Positions 50,225-59,768 are shown, counted from the stretch's first letter. The stretch: DNA of 64,000 bases from Parvimonas sp035282405 (GCF_035282405.1 NZ_JAYKBP010000001.1:248001-312000), one strand, 5' to 3'. Numbers and translations: made by a program. The notes: generated by a model not told the origin, from the sequence alone.

Positions 50225-51184
50225 TTAATCCTCCTTTTTACATTCACTGAAAATATCAAAAACTACATCTTCAAAGCTTTTATTTTCACAGGATATATTT
50301 TTTATAAGTGAAAAATCAACATTTTTTAATATAAATTTTGCTTCATCAAAATTTACCTGTAATTTTTTCTTGTCCAAAAATTTAAAACGATTAAATTCAT
50401 CAGGTATAAAATCTTTAAATTCTATTATGTATTCATCTTTAACAGAGAACTTATTTATAATTTCATTTATATTTGAATCTTCCACCTTTTTTCCATTTAG
50501 CAAAATTACAACTCTATCACATAATGTCTCAATGTCTTTCATATAGTGAGACGTTAAAAATATAGTAACATTATCTTTTTTATTTATATCAAGTAAAAAC
50601 TCATGTATCGACCTTTGACTTGTTATATCCAATCCTATCGTAGGTTCATCTAAAAATAAAATTTTAGGACTATGAATTAAAGCACAGATTATCTCAAACT
50701 TAATTCTCTCTCCAAGCGATAATTTTCTAACCGGAATTCTTAGCTTATCTTCTAAATTTAATAATCTTACCATATTATTCAATTTATTTCTATAACTTGT
50801 TTTATCAATCTTGTAAATACATCTTAACATCTCAAGAGTTTCTTCAGCAGGTAAATCCCATATTAATTGGCTCTTCTGTCCTATAACCACACCTATTGAT
50901 TTAAGATAAGATTTTTCCTTCTTAAAAGGAATATTTCCATCACACTCAATAATTCCACTCTCCGGATTTAATATCCCCGTAAGCAATTTTATTAATGTCG
51001 TTTTTCCGGAACCGTTGGGACCTAAGATTCCTATTATTTCTCCCATTTCGACTTCTAAATTAAAATCTTCAATAGCTAATTTTTTTATTTCTCTTCTTTT
51101 GAAAAAATCCTTTAAAGAACCTAAAAAACCACTATCTTTTTCAAAATAATTATAACTATAAAATAAATTTTCAATTTTTATCAT
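50225..51184 (-). CDS. ABC transporter ATPase (COG4586-like)
   Basis: 319 residues. Walker A GILGPNGSGKTTLIKLLTG (about 52-70), Q-loop VVIGQKSQLIWDLPAEETL (the IGQKSQL form is typical of COG4586), signature LSLGERIKFEIICALIH, Walker B ILFLDEPTIGLD and the H-loop TSHYM. A C-terminal extension of about 70 residues follows the nucleotide-binding fold. Powers the two downstream permeases; export rather than import is inferred since no binding protein gene is present. Confidence 0.9.
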   Translation of the reverse strand: MIKIENLFYSYNYFEKDSGFLGSLKDFFKRREIKKLAIEDFNLEVEMGEIIGILGPNGSGKTTLIKLLTGILNPESGIIECDGNIPFKKEKSYLKSIGVVIGQKSQLIWDLPAEETLEMLRCIYKIDKTSYRNKLNNMVRLLNLEDKLRIPVRKLSLGERIKFEIICALIHSPKILFLDEPTIGLDITSQRSIHEFLLDINKKDNVTIFLTSHYMKDIETLCDRVVILLNGKKVEDSNINEIINKFSVKDEYIIEFKDFIPDEFNRFKFLDKKKLQVNFDEAKFILKNVDFSLIKNISCENKSFEDVVFDIFSECKKED

Positions 51185-51213
51185 AAATAAATTAATTCTC
51201 CCAAGTATAATAA

Positions 51214-52902
51214 TTAATTATTCTCAACTTCAGAAATTGTATATAATTTTTTAAAATATGAATCAAAATTCATAAGTTCTTCAAAATTACCTTTTTCTTC
51301 TATCTTCCCATCTTTTAATACCAATATTTTGTCATATTGTTTTAAATTTTCCTTTATTAATCTATGTGTTACAGAAATCAATGTTATATTTTCAAGCTCA
51401 AGTAGTCCCTTTTCTATGGAAAATGCAATTTCATTATCCAAACTTGATAAAATTTCGTCAGCAAGTATTATCTTTGTATCCTTTATCAAAGATCTTGCAA
51501 TTGAAATTCTCTGTTTTTCTCCTCCTGATAAATTATTTGCATTTTCAGAAATCAATTCCTTATCATACAATCTATCCAAATATTTACCAAGTTCAGCTTT
51601 CAATATAACATCTTTTACTTTTTCTTCCGAATAATCTTTACTAAATAATGTTATATTATCATAGATACTTCCTTTGAATAGAAATACATTTTGATTAATT
51701 GTTGAAATTAAATTTATAATAGAATTTCTTGAAATTTCATCCAAATCAGTTCCATCTATACAAATTTTTCCCTCATCTGCTTTAATTCTTTTTGAAATTA
51801 GCTTCATCAAAGTTGATTTTCCACTTCCTGATAAACCTACTAAAGCATATTTTTTGCCTTTTTCAAAATCAAAACTTATATTTTCCAAAACTTTTTTATC
51901 ATCATATTTAAAGCTAACATCCTCTAAAGAAATCTTATTATTAAAGTCTTTAATTTCTGTTGTTTCAACATTTTCTTCTGAAATTAAAGTATTTTCGATT
52001 TTATTTAATATTTTATCAACAGACTTAAATTTTCCATAAGATTCTATAGCAAACATCAAAGGATTTACAATATGATTTGTAAGTTGAACACAAACAATCA
52101 TTTGTCCAAGTGTTATAAATCCTTTATACGCTAAATATCCCCCACAAACAAAACCACCTAAAAATGTAAAACCTCCAAAAAAATATGAAATCATAGTTAC
52201 TAAACTATACCTTTTTTGATATGCAAGTCCTTTATCATAAACATTTTTTGAGTTATTATAAAACACTTTTGAAATAAATTTTTCTAGTCCAAATACTTTG
52301 ATTGTTTCATAACCATTAAAATATTCACTTGTTCTTGCAGTATATTCACTTTGAGAATTTGAAAATTTCTCTTTAAAAGTTTTTAAATTTTTCATCGGAA
52401 TATTTCCAAAAACAAATGAAATTATAGACAATATCATTAAAGCAATTGTCATTTGATAGGAAACATAGAAAATTGTACCAAAAGCAAATATAAATAAAAA
52501 TCCTGATTTAACTAAATTTAAAAATGTTCTAAAATACTCTGTTTCTATTGTATTAATATCATTAGTAAGAATTGAAATCTTATCCCCTACATCATTATTA
52601 TAAAAACTTTCGATATCTTGTTTTATCAAATTATTAAATATGTAAATCTTTGTATCTAAAGACATTTTAGCTACAAATTTATAACTCATAACTTCATAAA
52701 TCCATTTAAAAACGCTCTCTGTAATAAGTAAAGCAAAAGTATAAATCATAACCTTAGAAAATTGCATATTTATTGCTCCACTGGCAGAATCTATAACATA
52801 ACCAAAAAACATTGCAACTCCTATTTCCAATGAAATATAAATAAACATAACTACAAAAAGTGGCAACAAAATGTTCAAATTATTTTTCCATATTTTTTTC
52901 AT
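51214..52902 (-). CDS. ABC exporter, fused membrane and ATPase domains
   Basis: 562 residues: a six-helix exporter domain (about 1-310) followed by an ATPase with Walker A ALVGLSGSGKSTLMKLISKR, Q-loop STINQNVFLFKGSIYDN, signature NLSGGEKQRISIARSL, Walker B TKIILADEILSSLDNE and VTHRL. In Walker B the usual DEATS is DEILSS. The single half-transporter probably homodimerises. It is the first gene of this minus-strand group, with the three COG458x genes 29 bases downstream. Substrate unknown; the Fur-like site at its promoter hints at metal or haem stress. Confidence 0.9.
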   Translation of the reverse strand: MKKIWKNNLNILLPLFVVMFIYISLEIGVAMFFGYVIDSASGAINMQFSKVMIYTFALLITESVFKWIYEVMSYKFVAKMSLDTKIYIFNNLIKQDIESFYNNDVGDKISILTNDINTIETEYFRTFLNLVKSGFLFIFAFGTIFYVSYQMTIALMILSIISFVFGNIPMKNLKTFKEKFSNSQSEYTARTSEYFNGYETIKVFGLEKFISKVFYNNSKNVYDKGLAYQKRYSLVTMISYFFGGFTFLGGFVCGGYLAYKGFITLGQMIVCVQLTNHIVNPLMFAIESYGKFKSVDKILNKIENTLISEENVETTEIKDFNNKISLEDVSFKYDDKKVLENISFDFEKGKKYALVGLSGSGKSTLMKLISKRIKADEGKICIDGTDLDEISRNSIINLISTINQNVFLFKGSIYDNITLFSKDYSEEKVKDVILKAELGKYLDRLYDKELISENANNLSGGEKQRISIARSLIKDTKIILADEILSSLDNEIAFSIEKGLLELENITLISVTHRLIKENLKQYDKILVLKDGKIEEKGNFEELMNFDSYFKKLYTISEVENN

Positions 52903-52934
52903 AATATCTCCCCCTTAACAGATAACCTTTTCAA

Positions 52935-52949
52935 AGATTATCATTATGA
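52935..52949. promoter_or_regulatory. Fur-box-like site at the ABC exporter promoter
   Basis: AGATTATCATTATGA matches the 7-1-7 Fur consensus TGATAATnATTATCA at 11 of 14 positions and lies at the expected transcription start. A separate imperfect dyad GATAACCTTTT/CAAAGATTATC overlaps it (52921-52942). Confidence 0.45.
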
Positions 52950-52953
52950 ATAT

Positions 52954-52982
52954 ATTTTATGAAAAATCCCCCAAAAAGTCAA
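52954..52982 (-). promoter_or_regulatory. promoter of the ABC exporter group
   Basis: Minus-strand TTGACT (52982-52977), 17-base spacer, TAAAAT (52959-52954). The mRNA start would fall in the Fur-box-like site. Confidence 0.7.
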
Positions 52983-53016
52983 TAGTGAAGATAATTTAGT
53001 TCACTTATAAAAAGTA

Positions 53017-53045
53017 TTGAAATAATAAAACTACAATGTTATAAT
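53017..53045 (+). promoter_or_regulatory. promoter of the 145-residue membrane protein
   Basis: TTGAAA (53017-53022), 17-base spacer, TATAAT (53040-53045), followed by AAGGAGG and the ATG at 53082. Confidence 0.8.
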
Positions 53046-53081
53046 TTAACTAGAATAATTTTTTGTTTAAGGAGGTATAAA

Positions 53082-53519
53082 ATGAGAAAAGTAAAAAACT
53101 TACAAATATATATAATTATTCTATCGTTAGCAGGAATTCTATCATCCGTATTATTACCATGGTCTCGTGTTTATATGGGTAGTATTCCACCCGGAAATAT
53201 TCCCGATACAATATACTACGGATATGAAAAAATCGGATTATATAGTTTAATTCCTCTTGTAATTCTTTTTTGTTTAACTGTATTTTCACTTATCAAGAAA
53301 AATTCTTGTAAATATCTAAAGAATTTAAGTATTTTATTAAATCTTATTACTTTAGGAGTATGTCTATTTGATATTATAAGAATTAATTTTAAATATAGAG
53401 GAATGGTCGGAAAAATCCCTAGAACAGAAATAGGTCCTTTTGTTATAACTCTAATTTCAGTTTTAATACTTATCATATTATTATGTATTCCTGTTGAAAA
53501 ATCAAATAATAACAACTAA
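53082..53519 (+). CDS. small membrane protein of unknown function
   Basis: I do not recognise a family for this 145-residue protein. Four hydrophobic helices are visible: IYIIILSLAGILSSVLLPW, LYSLIPLVILFCLTVFSL, LSILLNLITLGVCLFDII and FVITLISVLILIILLCIPV. The first is followed by a polar loop SRVYMGSIPPGNIPDTIYYG. It has a strong promoter, a consensus RBS and its own terminator, so it is expressed alone, divergent from the ABC exporter group. Confidence 0.65.
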   Translation: MRKVKNLQIYIIILSLAGILSSVLLPWSRVYMGSIPPGNIPDTIYYGYEKIGLYSLIPLVILFCLTVFSLIKKNSCKYLKNLSILLNLITLGVCLFDIIRINFKYRGMVGKIPRTEIGPFVITLISVLILIILLCIPVEKSNNNN

Positions 53520-53520
53520 A

Positions 53521-53544
53521 AAAGCTGTGAACAATCACAGCTTT
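53521..53544. terminator. bidirectional terminator
   Basis: AAAGCTGTGA-ACAA-TCACAGCTTT, a perfect 10-bp stem between the membrane-protein gene and the convergent ysxC end. Confidence 0.88.
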
Positions 53545-54122
53545 AATATTTCTTCTATTTTGTTATGAACTGTCTCTAAATTAGCTTTAGAATCAGAACT
53601 GAATGGAATAACTAAGTTCATTTCTTTTATTCCTAAAGTTTCTCTAACAACCTTTAAATGTCTATTCCACTGTCCCTTAGATATTTTATCAGCTTTCGTT
53701 GCAATAACATAACCACTAAATCCATATTCTAAAAGCCAGTTATACATCATAACATCTTCTTTACTAGGAGCATGTCTAATATCTACAATAAGAATAACTT
53801 CACACAAATTTTCTCTGTTTGAAAGGTAGGTTTCAATAATTACTCCCCATTTTTCTTTTTCACTTTTAGAAACTTGTGCATATCCATACCCGGGTAAATC
53901 TACTAATCTAAATGAATTATTTATTTTATAAAAATTTACTGTTCTTGTTTTTCCAGGTTTGGAACTAGTTCTCGCTAAATTTTTCCTGTTTATGAAAGCA
54001 TTTATAAAACTTGATTTCCCAACATTACTCCTGCCGGCAAAGGCAACTTCTTTTAAATTAGAATCAGGATACTGTGAAATAATCGCAGCTATTTGTTCTA
54101 ATTCACTTGAGATTATTTTCAC
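53535..54122 (-). CDS. ysxC: ribosome biogenesis GTPase YsxC/EngB
   Basis: 195 residues of the TrmE-Era-EngA superfamily. G1 VAFAGRSNVGKSSFINAF (about 27-44), G2 GKTRTVNFYKINNSFRLVDLPG with G3 DLPGYG, G4 ATKADK, G5 FSSDSK. Needed for 50S assembly. The ATG is one base after the lon stop; lon-ysxC is a standard Firmicute pair. Confidence 0.95.
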   Translation of the reverse strand: MKIISSELEQIAAIISQYPDSNLKEVAFAGRSNVGKSSFINAFINRKNLARTSSKPGKTRTVNFYKINNSFRLVDLPGYGYAQVSKSEKEKWGVIIETYLSNRENLCEVILIVDIRHAPSKEDVMMYNWLLEYGFSGYVIATKADKISKGQWNRHLKVVRETLGIKEMNLVIPFSSDSKANLETVHNKIEEILKL

Positions 54123-54123
54123 A

Positions 54124-56472
54124 TTACACCTCTTTTTCTAAAACTAAATCTAATACTTCACAAACATCGGAAACTGTATAAATTTTTAATGTTTCTCTAA
54201 TTTCTTCAGGAATTTCATCAATATCAACTTCATTTTCTTTTGGAATGATTATATTTTTTATTCCATATCTATTTGCTGCAAGGATTTTTTCTTTAAGTCC
54301 TCCTATTGCTAAAACTCTTCCTCTTAAAGTTACTTCCCCTGTCATTGCAAATTGTCTATTGACTTTCCTATTTGTAAGAGCACTGACTATTGCTGTTGTC
54401 ATTGTTATACCAGCAGATGGACCGTCTTTTGGTACTGCTCCTTCGGGAACATGTATGTGTATATCTTTTTCCTTATAAAAATCTTCTTTAATATTAAATT
54501 TATCAGCTTTACTTCTAACAAATGAAATTGCAGTCATTGCAGATTCCTTCATAACATCACCAAGTTGTCCAGTAAGTTGAATTTTTCCTGTTCCGTTTAC
54601 AATATCAGTTTCTATTGTTAAAAGTTCTCCTCCTACTTCTGTCCAAGCCAATCCGTTTACAAGTCCAACCTTATCTTCTTTTTCCAAAATATCATCGTGG
54701 AATTTTTTCTTTCCTAAGAAATCAACAAGATTTTTTGAATTAACTGTAACTTTTTGACTTTCTTTTGAAACTAAAATCACTGCTACCTTTCTAATTATTT
54801 TTTCAATCATTCTTTCTAAATTTCTCACTCCGGATTCTCTTGTATAATAACGAATGATATCTCTTACTGCATCAGCTTTTATATCAAGCATTTTCTTAGT
54901 CATTGAAAAGTTTTTAAATGCCTTTGGAATCAAATGATCAATAGCAATCTTTTCTTTTTCATCATAAGTATAGCTTGAAACCGGAATAATTTCCATTCTA
55001 TCAAGTAATGGAGATGGAATTGTAGAAGTTGTATTCGCAGTAGTTATAAACATAACTTTTGAAAGATCAAAAGGAATATTTATATAATTATCTGTAAATT
55101 TATTATTTTGTTCAGGATCTAAAACTTCAAGCAATGCACTTGAAGGATCTCCTCGAAAGTCATTTGAAATCTTATCAATTTCATCGAGTAGCATTACCGG
55201 ATTATTAACTTTACATTGTTCTAATAAAGTTAAAATTTTACCCGGCATTGCTCCAACATAAGTTCTTCTATGACCTCTTATTTCACTTTCATCATGAAGC
55301 CCACCCAAACGCATAGAAACAAATTCTCTATTCAAAGATTTTGCTATGGATTTTGCAATAGAAGTTTTACCAACTCCCGGAGGTCCAACCAAGCAAATTA
55401 TTGAGCCCTTTTGATTATTTGAAATTTTTCTTAAAGCTATTGATTCAATAATTCTATCCTTGACATCCTTAAGTCCGAAATGATCTTTATCTAAAATTTT
55501 TCTAGTATAAGCTACATCTAATTTTTCTTTTTTAGATTTTTTCCAAGGTAATGCAACTATTTTATCGAGATAACTTCTAATCACATTCCCCTCTGGAGAA
55601 CCTGAAGGTATTTCGGAAAGTTTTCTAATTTCCTTAAATAACATTTCTTCAATATTTTCATCAAATACGAAACTCATTATAGCACTAGCATAATCATCCA
55701 ATTCAGAACTTAAATCTTCTCCATCTCCAAGTTCTTCTCTTATTATATTAAGTTGTTCTCTTAGATAATATTCTCTTTGATTTTTATTTAGTCTTGACGA
55801 AACTTTTCTAGAAATACTTTCTTCTAGGAATGATAACTTTATAGAATTTTGTAAAATCTCATAAAGTTTTTCAAGTCTTTCTCTCATATCAAAAATTTTA
55901 AAGTTTTCATAATGTTCATCATCAGATAATCGAATTATATAACTTGCAACATTATTTGTAAATTTATCCATATTAGAAGAACTTTGAACACTAATTTCCG
56001 TATCAACATCTAAATGTCTTTTCTTAGCTGTATATTCTTCAAATGAAACTTCAACCATATTTCTTAAAGTTGCCAATTCAGAGTCTACATCTTCTTCAAC
56101 TTCATCATAATAGAATTCTTCAACATCTGCTGTTAAAAATTTTCCATCATCATAAATTTTCTTTGCCCTACATCTACAAATACCTTCAGCTAAAACTCTA
56201 GTTATTCCATTGTTCATCTTTAAAATTTGTTTAACGATAACAACAGTTCCCATTTCATATAAATCTTCTGCCTTAGGATCTTCCATCCTAACATCTTTTT
56301 GAGTAAAAGCAACTAAAATCGAATCCTTTTTTAATGCAGACTCTATTGCATCTATTGACTTTTTTCTTCCGGCATCAAAATGAACTACAGAATAAGGATA
56401 AATCCAAAGCCCTCTAAGTGCGATTACAGGTCTATTTAATTTTTCTTCAATATTAAAATTTATATTGCTCAT
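54124..56472 (-). CDS. lon: ATP-dependent Lon protease
   Basis: 782 residues: LON substrate-binding domain (about 10-205, RPVIALRGLWIYPYSVVHFD), a coiled linker, AAA+ module with Walker A CLVGPPGVGKTSIAKSIAKS, Walker B VMLLDEIDKIS, sensor arginines, and the serine-lysine protease domain with EGAVPKDGPSAGITM and the catalytic Lys region GLKEKILAANRYGIK. Degrades damaged and regulatory proteins in the cytoplasm. Placed between clpX and ysxC. No CtsR box is associated with it here. Confidence 0.97.
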   Translation of the reverse strand: MSNINFNIEEKLNRPVIALRGLWIYPYSVVHFDAGRKKSIDAIESALKKDSILVAFTQKDVRMEDPKAEDLYEMGTVVIVKQILKMNNGITRVLAEGICRCRAKKIYDDGKFLTADVEEFYYDEVEEDVDSELATLRNMVEVSFEEYTAKKRHLDVDTEISVQSSSNMDKFTNNVASYIIRLSDDEHYENFKIFDMRERLEKLYEILQNSIKLSFLEESISRKVSSRLNKNQREYYLREQLNIIREELGDGEDLSSELDDYASAIMSFVFDENIEEMLFKEIRKLSEIPSGSPEGNVIRSYLDKIVALPWKKSKKEKLDVAYTRKILDKDHFGLKDVKDRIIESIALRKISNNQKGSIICLVGPPGVGKTSIAKSIAKSLNREFVSMRLGGLHDESEIRGHRRTYVGAMPGKILTLLEQCKVNNPVMLLDEIDKISNDFRGDPSSALLEVLDPEQNNKFTDNYINIPFDLSKVMFITTANTTSTIPSPLLDRMEIIPVSSYTYDEKEKIAIDHLIPKAFKNFSMTKKMLDIKADAVRDIIRYYTRESGVRNLERMIEKIIRKVAVILVSKESQKVTVNSKNLVDFLGKKKFHDDILEKEDKVGLVNGLAWTEVGGELLTIETDIVNGTGKIQLTGQLGDVMKESAMTAISFVRSKADKFNIKEDFYKEKDIHIHVPEGAVPKDGPSAGITMTTAIVSALTNRKVNRQFAMTGEVTLRGRVLAIGGLKEKILAANRYGIKNIIIPKENEVDIDEIPEEIRETLKIYTVSDVCEVLDLVLEKEV

Positions 56473-56485
56473 AAATATTTTTCCT

Positions 56486-57709
56486 CTATTTTTTACTTTC
56501 TTTATAAGTTAAAATGGGATTAGCCTTTCCTAAAACTACATCTTTTGTAACTACACATTTTTCAACATTTTTTTCAGATGGCAATGTAAACATTGTATCT
56601 AAAAGAGCACTTTCTATAACAGCACGTAACCCTCTTGCACCTGTTTTTCTTTCAAGAGCTATCTTTGCAATTTCTTTTATTGCATCTTTTTCAAACTCAA
56701 GTTCTATATTATCCATAGATAATAGCTCTTTATACTGTTTAATTAACGCATTTTTTGGTTCTTCTAAAATTCTAATTAAAGAATTTTCATTTAAACTTTC
56801 TAAAGTTACAATCATCGGTATTCTACCTACAAACTCAGGTATCAAACCATATTTTAGTAAATCTTCAGGTCTTAAATTCTTAATTATTTCAGAAAAATCA
56901 TCAAGTTTTTCCATTTTAACATCTGCACCAAATCCCATTGATTTCTTTTCGAGCCTGGCTTTTAAAATTGAATCTATACCTTGAAAAGCTCCACCTACAA
57001 TAAATAAAATATTTGTAGTATCAACTTGTATATATTGTTGATCAGGATGTTTTCTTCCACCTTTAGGAGGAACATTTGCAATAGTTCCTTCTATAATTTT
57101 TAAAAGTGATTGTTGAACACCTTCTCCACTAACATCTCTAGTTATTGATGGATTTTCACTTTTTCTAGTAATTTTATCAATTTCATCTATATATATAATT
57201 CCCTTTTCAGCTCTTTCTATATCATAGTCTGCTGCTTGAACTAATTTCAAAATTATATTCTCAACATCTTCTCCAACATAACCCGCTTCAGTTAAAGTTG
57301 TTGCATCAGCTATTGCAAATGGAACATCTAAAACTTTTGCAAGAGTTTGAGCTAAAAGTGTCTTTCCACTTCCTGTAGGTCCAACAAGTAAAATATTAGA
57401 TTTTTGTATTTCAACTTCGCTTTCAACATCTCTATTAATTCTTTTATAGTGATTATAAACAGCAACACTTAGAGCTTTTTTTGCGTTGTCTTGTTGAATT
57501 ATATACTCATCCAAAATTTTCTTTATTTCCACTGGAGTTGGTAATTTTTCTAAGCTTTCTTTTTTCTTAGTTCTTTCTTGGTATTCAATCATGGAATGGC
57601 AAATTTCAATACATTCATTACAGATATTTGCATTAATTCCACTAACTATTTGATCTACTTCTTCTACCTCTTTTCCACAAAAAGAACATCTTGTTATCTT
57701 TTTTTCCAA
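56486..57709 (-). CDS. clpX: ATP-dependent Clp protease ATPase subunit ClpX
   Basis: 407 residues: N-terminal zinc-binding domain (CSFCGKEVEEVDQIVSG and ICNECI), AAA+ module with Walker A NILLVGPTGSGKTLLAQTLA, pore GYVGEDVE, Walker B GIIYIDEIDKITRK, and FVGRIPMIVTLESL near the IGF loop region. Unfolds substrates for ClpP. 10 bases after clpP, normal gene order. Confidence 0.97.
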   Translation of the reverse strand: MEKKITRCSFCGKEVEEVDQIVSGINANICNECIEICHSMIEYQERTKKKESLEKLPTPVEIKKILDEYIIQQDNAKKALSVAVYNHYKRINRDVESEVEIQKSNILLVGPTGSGKTLLAQTLAKVLDVPFAIADATTLTEAGYVGEDVENIILKLVQAADYDIERAEKGIIYIDEIDKITRKSENPSITRDVSGEGVQQSLLKIIEGTIANVPPKGGRKHPDQQYIQVDTTNILFIVGGAFQGIDSILKARLEKKSMGFGADVKMEKLDDFSEIIKNLRPEDLLKYGLIPEFVGRIPMIVTLESLNENSLIRILEEPKNALIKQYKELLSMDNIELEFEKDAIKEIAKIALERKTGARGLRAVIESALLDTMFTLPSEKNVEKCVVTKDVVLGKANPILTYKESKK

Positions 57710-57719
57710 AATTAACTCC

Positions 57720-58298
57720 TTAATTTTCTATTACTTCATCGATTATTCCATATTCTTTTGCTTCATAAGCAGTCATATAGAAATCTCTATCCGTATCTTT
57801 TTCTATTTTTTTAAGTGATTGACCAGTTCTCTTTGCTAAAATTTCATTAAGAGTTGCTCTAACTTGCAAAATCTTTTGAGCTTGAATTCTAATATCTTCG
57901 GCTTGCCCTTGAGTTCCTCCTAGTGGTTGATGAATCATAATATCTGCATTAGGCAAAGCAAATCTCTTTCCCTTTGCTCCTGAAGTCAATAAAAATGCTC
58001 CCATACTTGCAGCACGTCCAATACAGATAGTACTTACATCGGGTTTAATATATTGCATAGTATCATAAATCGCAAGTCCTGCACTAACTGATCCCCCTGG
58101 ACTATTTATATAAATTTGAATATCCTTTTTAGGATCTTCTGATTCTAAAAACAAAAGTTGTGCAACAATCAAATCAGCCATTTGATCATTTACTTCTCCA
58201 CTTAAAAATATAATTCTTTCCTTTAAAAGTCTTGAATAAATATCATAAGACCTTTCACCTCTATTAGTTTGTTCAACTACCATTGGTATAAGTGCCAT
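57720..58298 (-). CDS. clpP: ATP-dependent Clp protease proteolytic subunit ClpP
   Basis: 192 residues with the serine protease triad: Ser98 in GRAASMGAF, His123 in MIHQPLGG and an Asp near residue 172. Forms the 14-mer chamber fed by ClpX and ClpC. AGGAGG precedes the ATG. A strong terminator-like hairpin sits directly upstream with no room for a separate promoter. Confidence 0.97.
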   Translation of the reverse strand: MALIPMVVEQTNRGERSYDIYSRLLKERIIFLSGEVNDQMADLIVAQLLFLESEDPKKDIQIYINSPGGSVSAGLAIYDTMQYIKPDVSTICIGRAASMGAFLLTSGAKGKRFALPNADIMIHQPLGGTQGQAEDIRIQAQKILQVRATLNEILAKRTGQSLKKIEKDTDRDFYMTAYEAKEYGIIDEVIEN

Positions 58299-58310
58299 AA
58301 CTACCTCCTA

Positions 58311-58348
58311 ATAAAAAATATAGCTTAGCAAAACGCAAGCTATATTTT
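58311..58348 (-). terminator. terminator-like hairpin between tig and clpP
   Basis: Minus-strand AAAATATAGCTT and AAGCTATATTTT form a perfect 12-bp stem around a 10-base loop, followed by TTATTAGGAGG; the U-rich arm runs into the clpP ribosome binding site. It may limit readthrough into clpP-clpX-lon. Confidence 0.75.
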
Positions 58349-58354
58349 AACTAA

Positions 58355-59680
58355 TTATTCTTCAACAGTTTCTTTTTTAGGTTCTTGGAATTTAACAAGA
58401 CTTACCAAATGATCAACCGCTTTTCTTCTAATTAAACTTGCAGTAATGCCTTCCAGACCTTCTCCTGATTTTAATTCCTTCTTAAATTCTTCAAAATCTT
58501 TAACTTTCATATTCTTTCCGAATTCATCAATTTCTTTATCAATTTCTTCTTCAGATACTTCAATATTTTCTAATTTTGCAAAAGCGTCAATAACAAGTTC
58601 AGCATTTGCTCTCTTAGTAGCTTCTGGTCTTAATTGTTCTCTAACTGCTTCTTCAGTAGTATTTAACATTTTGAAATAGTTATCTAAACTCATATTATAT
58701 TGTCTAATTCTACCTGCAAAATCTCTAAAAGCTTTATCAACTTCTTCATTTATCATTGATTCTGGAGCTTCTACATTTGAACTTTCAATAAGAGCATCAA
58801 TTGCATTGTTTTGTTTTTGAACTAAAGCATTTTTTTCTGCTGATTCAACAAGATTTTTTTTAATATCTGCTCTATATTCGTCTAATGTATCAAACTCTGA
58901 AACATCTTGAGCGAATTCATCATCTAATTCAGGAAGTTGTTTTTCTTTAATTGAATTTATTTTTACTTTGAAAAGAGCTTCTTTTCCCTTTAATTCTTCT
59001 GAATGATATTCTTCTGGGAAAATAACATTGACATCAACATTATCTCCTATATTTTTACCAATTAATTGTTCTTCAAAACCTGGAATAAAAGTATGAGAAC
59101 CTACAACTAAATCATAATTTTCGGATTTACCACCATCAAATGGAACTCCTTCAACACTTCCTTCAAAATCAATGTTAACAGTATCCATATCTTTTATTGG
59201 TCTATCTTCAATTGAAACAATTCTTGCATTGTTTTCACGTTCTTTATTTACCCTTTCATCAACTATTTCATCAGTTACCTCAATTTTAACATCATCAGCA
59301 ACTAGATTTTTATAATCTCCTAATTCAGGAACAGGCTTTAATTCTTGATCAAATTTAATAATTATAGCTTTGTTTTTATCAAATTCTTCAATATCAATTT
59401 TAGGCATTCCACAAATTTCTTTAGCGATTTCCAATTCTTTAATAGCTTCTTCAAATAACTCAGGTAATAATTCATTAACAGCATCTTCAAAGAAAATGCC
59501 TTCTCCATAATTTAATTCAATAATTTTTCTTGGAGCTTTACCCTTTCTAAAACCTGGAATGTTAAATCTTGATTTCATTTTGTTATAAACTTTATTAATT
59601 GAAGCTTGAAAAGCTTCTGGACTAATTTCTGATGTAAAAACTACTTTCTTTTCATCTCTTGATACTAATTTAGTATTCAT
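58355..59680 (-). CDS. tig: trigger factor
   Basis: 441 residues. Ribosome-binding N-terminal domain with FNIPGFRKGKAPRKIIELNYG (the GFRxGxxP motif that docks on L23), a FKBP-type PPIase domain (about 160-240, MDTVNIDFEGSVEGVPFDGG) and the helical C-terminal arms. First chaperone to meet nascent chains. Own promoter; first gene before clpP-clpX-lon-ysxC. Confidence 0.96.
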   Translation of the reverse strand: MNTKLVSRDEKKVVFTSEISPEAFQASINKVYNKMKSRFNIPGFRKGKAPRKIIELNYGEGIFFEDAVNELLPELFEEAIKELEIAKEICGMPKIDIEEFDKNKAIIIKFDQELKPVPELGDYKNLVADDVKIEVTDEIVDERVNKERENNARIVSIEDRPIKDMDTVNIDFEGSVEGVPFDGGKSENYDLVVGSHTFIPGFEEQLIGKNIGDNVDVNVIFPEEYHSEELKGKEALFKVKINSIKEKQLPELDDEFAQDVSEFDTLDEYRADIKKNLVESAEKNALVQKQNNAIDALIESSNVEAPESMINEEVDKAFRDFAGRIRQYNMSLDNYFKMLNTTEEAVREQLRPEATKRANAELVIDAFAKLENIEVSEEEIDKEIDEFGKNMKVKDFEEFKKELKSGEGLEGITASLIRRKAVDHLVSLVKFQEPKKETVEE

Positions 59681-59739
59681 TTAATTTCCTCCTAGTCATT
59701 ATATAAAAATTATATTATTTTCTATTTACATACCCCAAG

Positions 59740-59768
59740 ATTATAACATAAAATAACATATATTTCAA
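59740..59768 (-). promoter_or_regulatory. tig promoter
   Basis: Minus-strand TTGAAA (59768-59763), 17-base spacer, TATAAT (59745-59740), leader of about 55 bases. No CtsR heptads are present. Confidence 0.8.
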
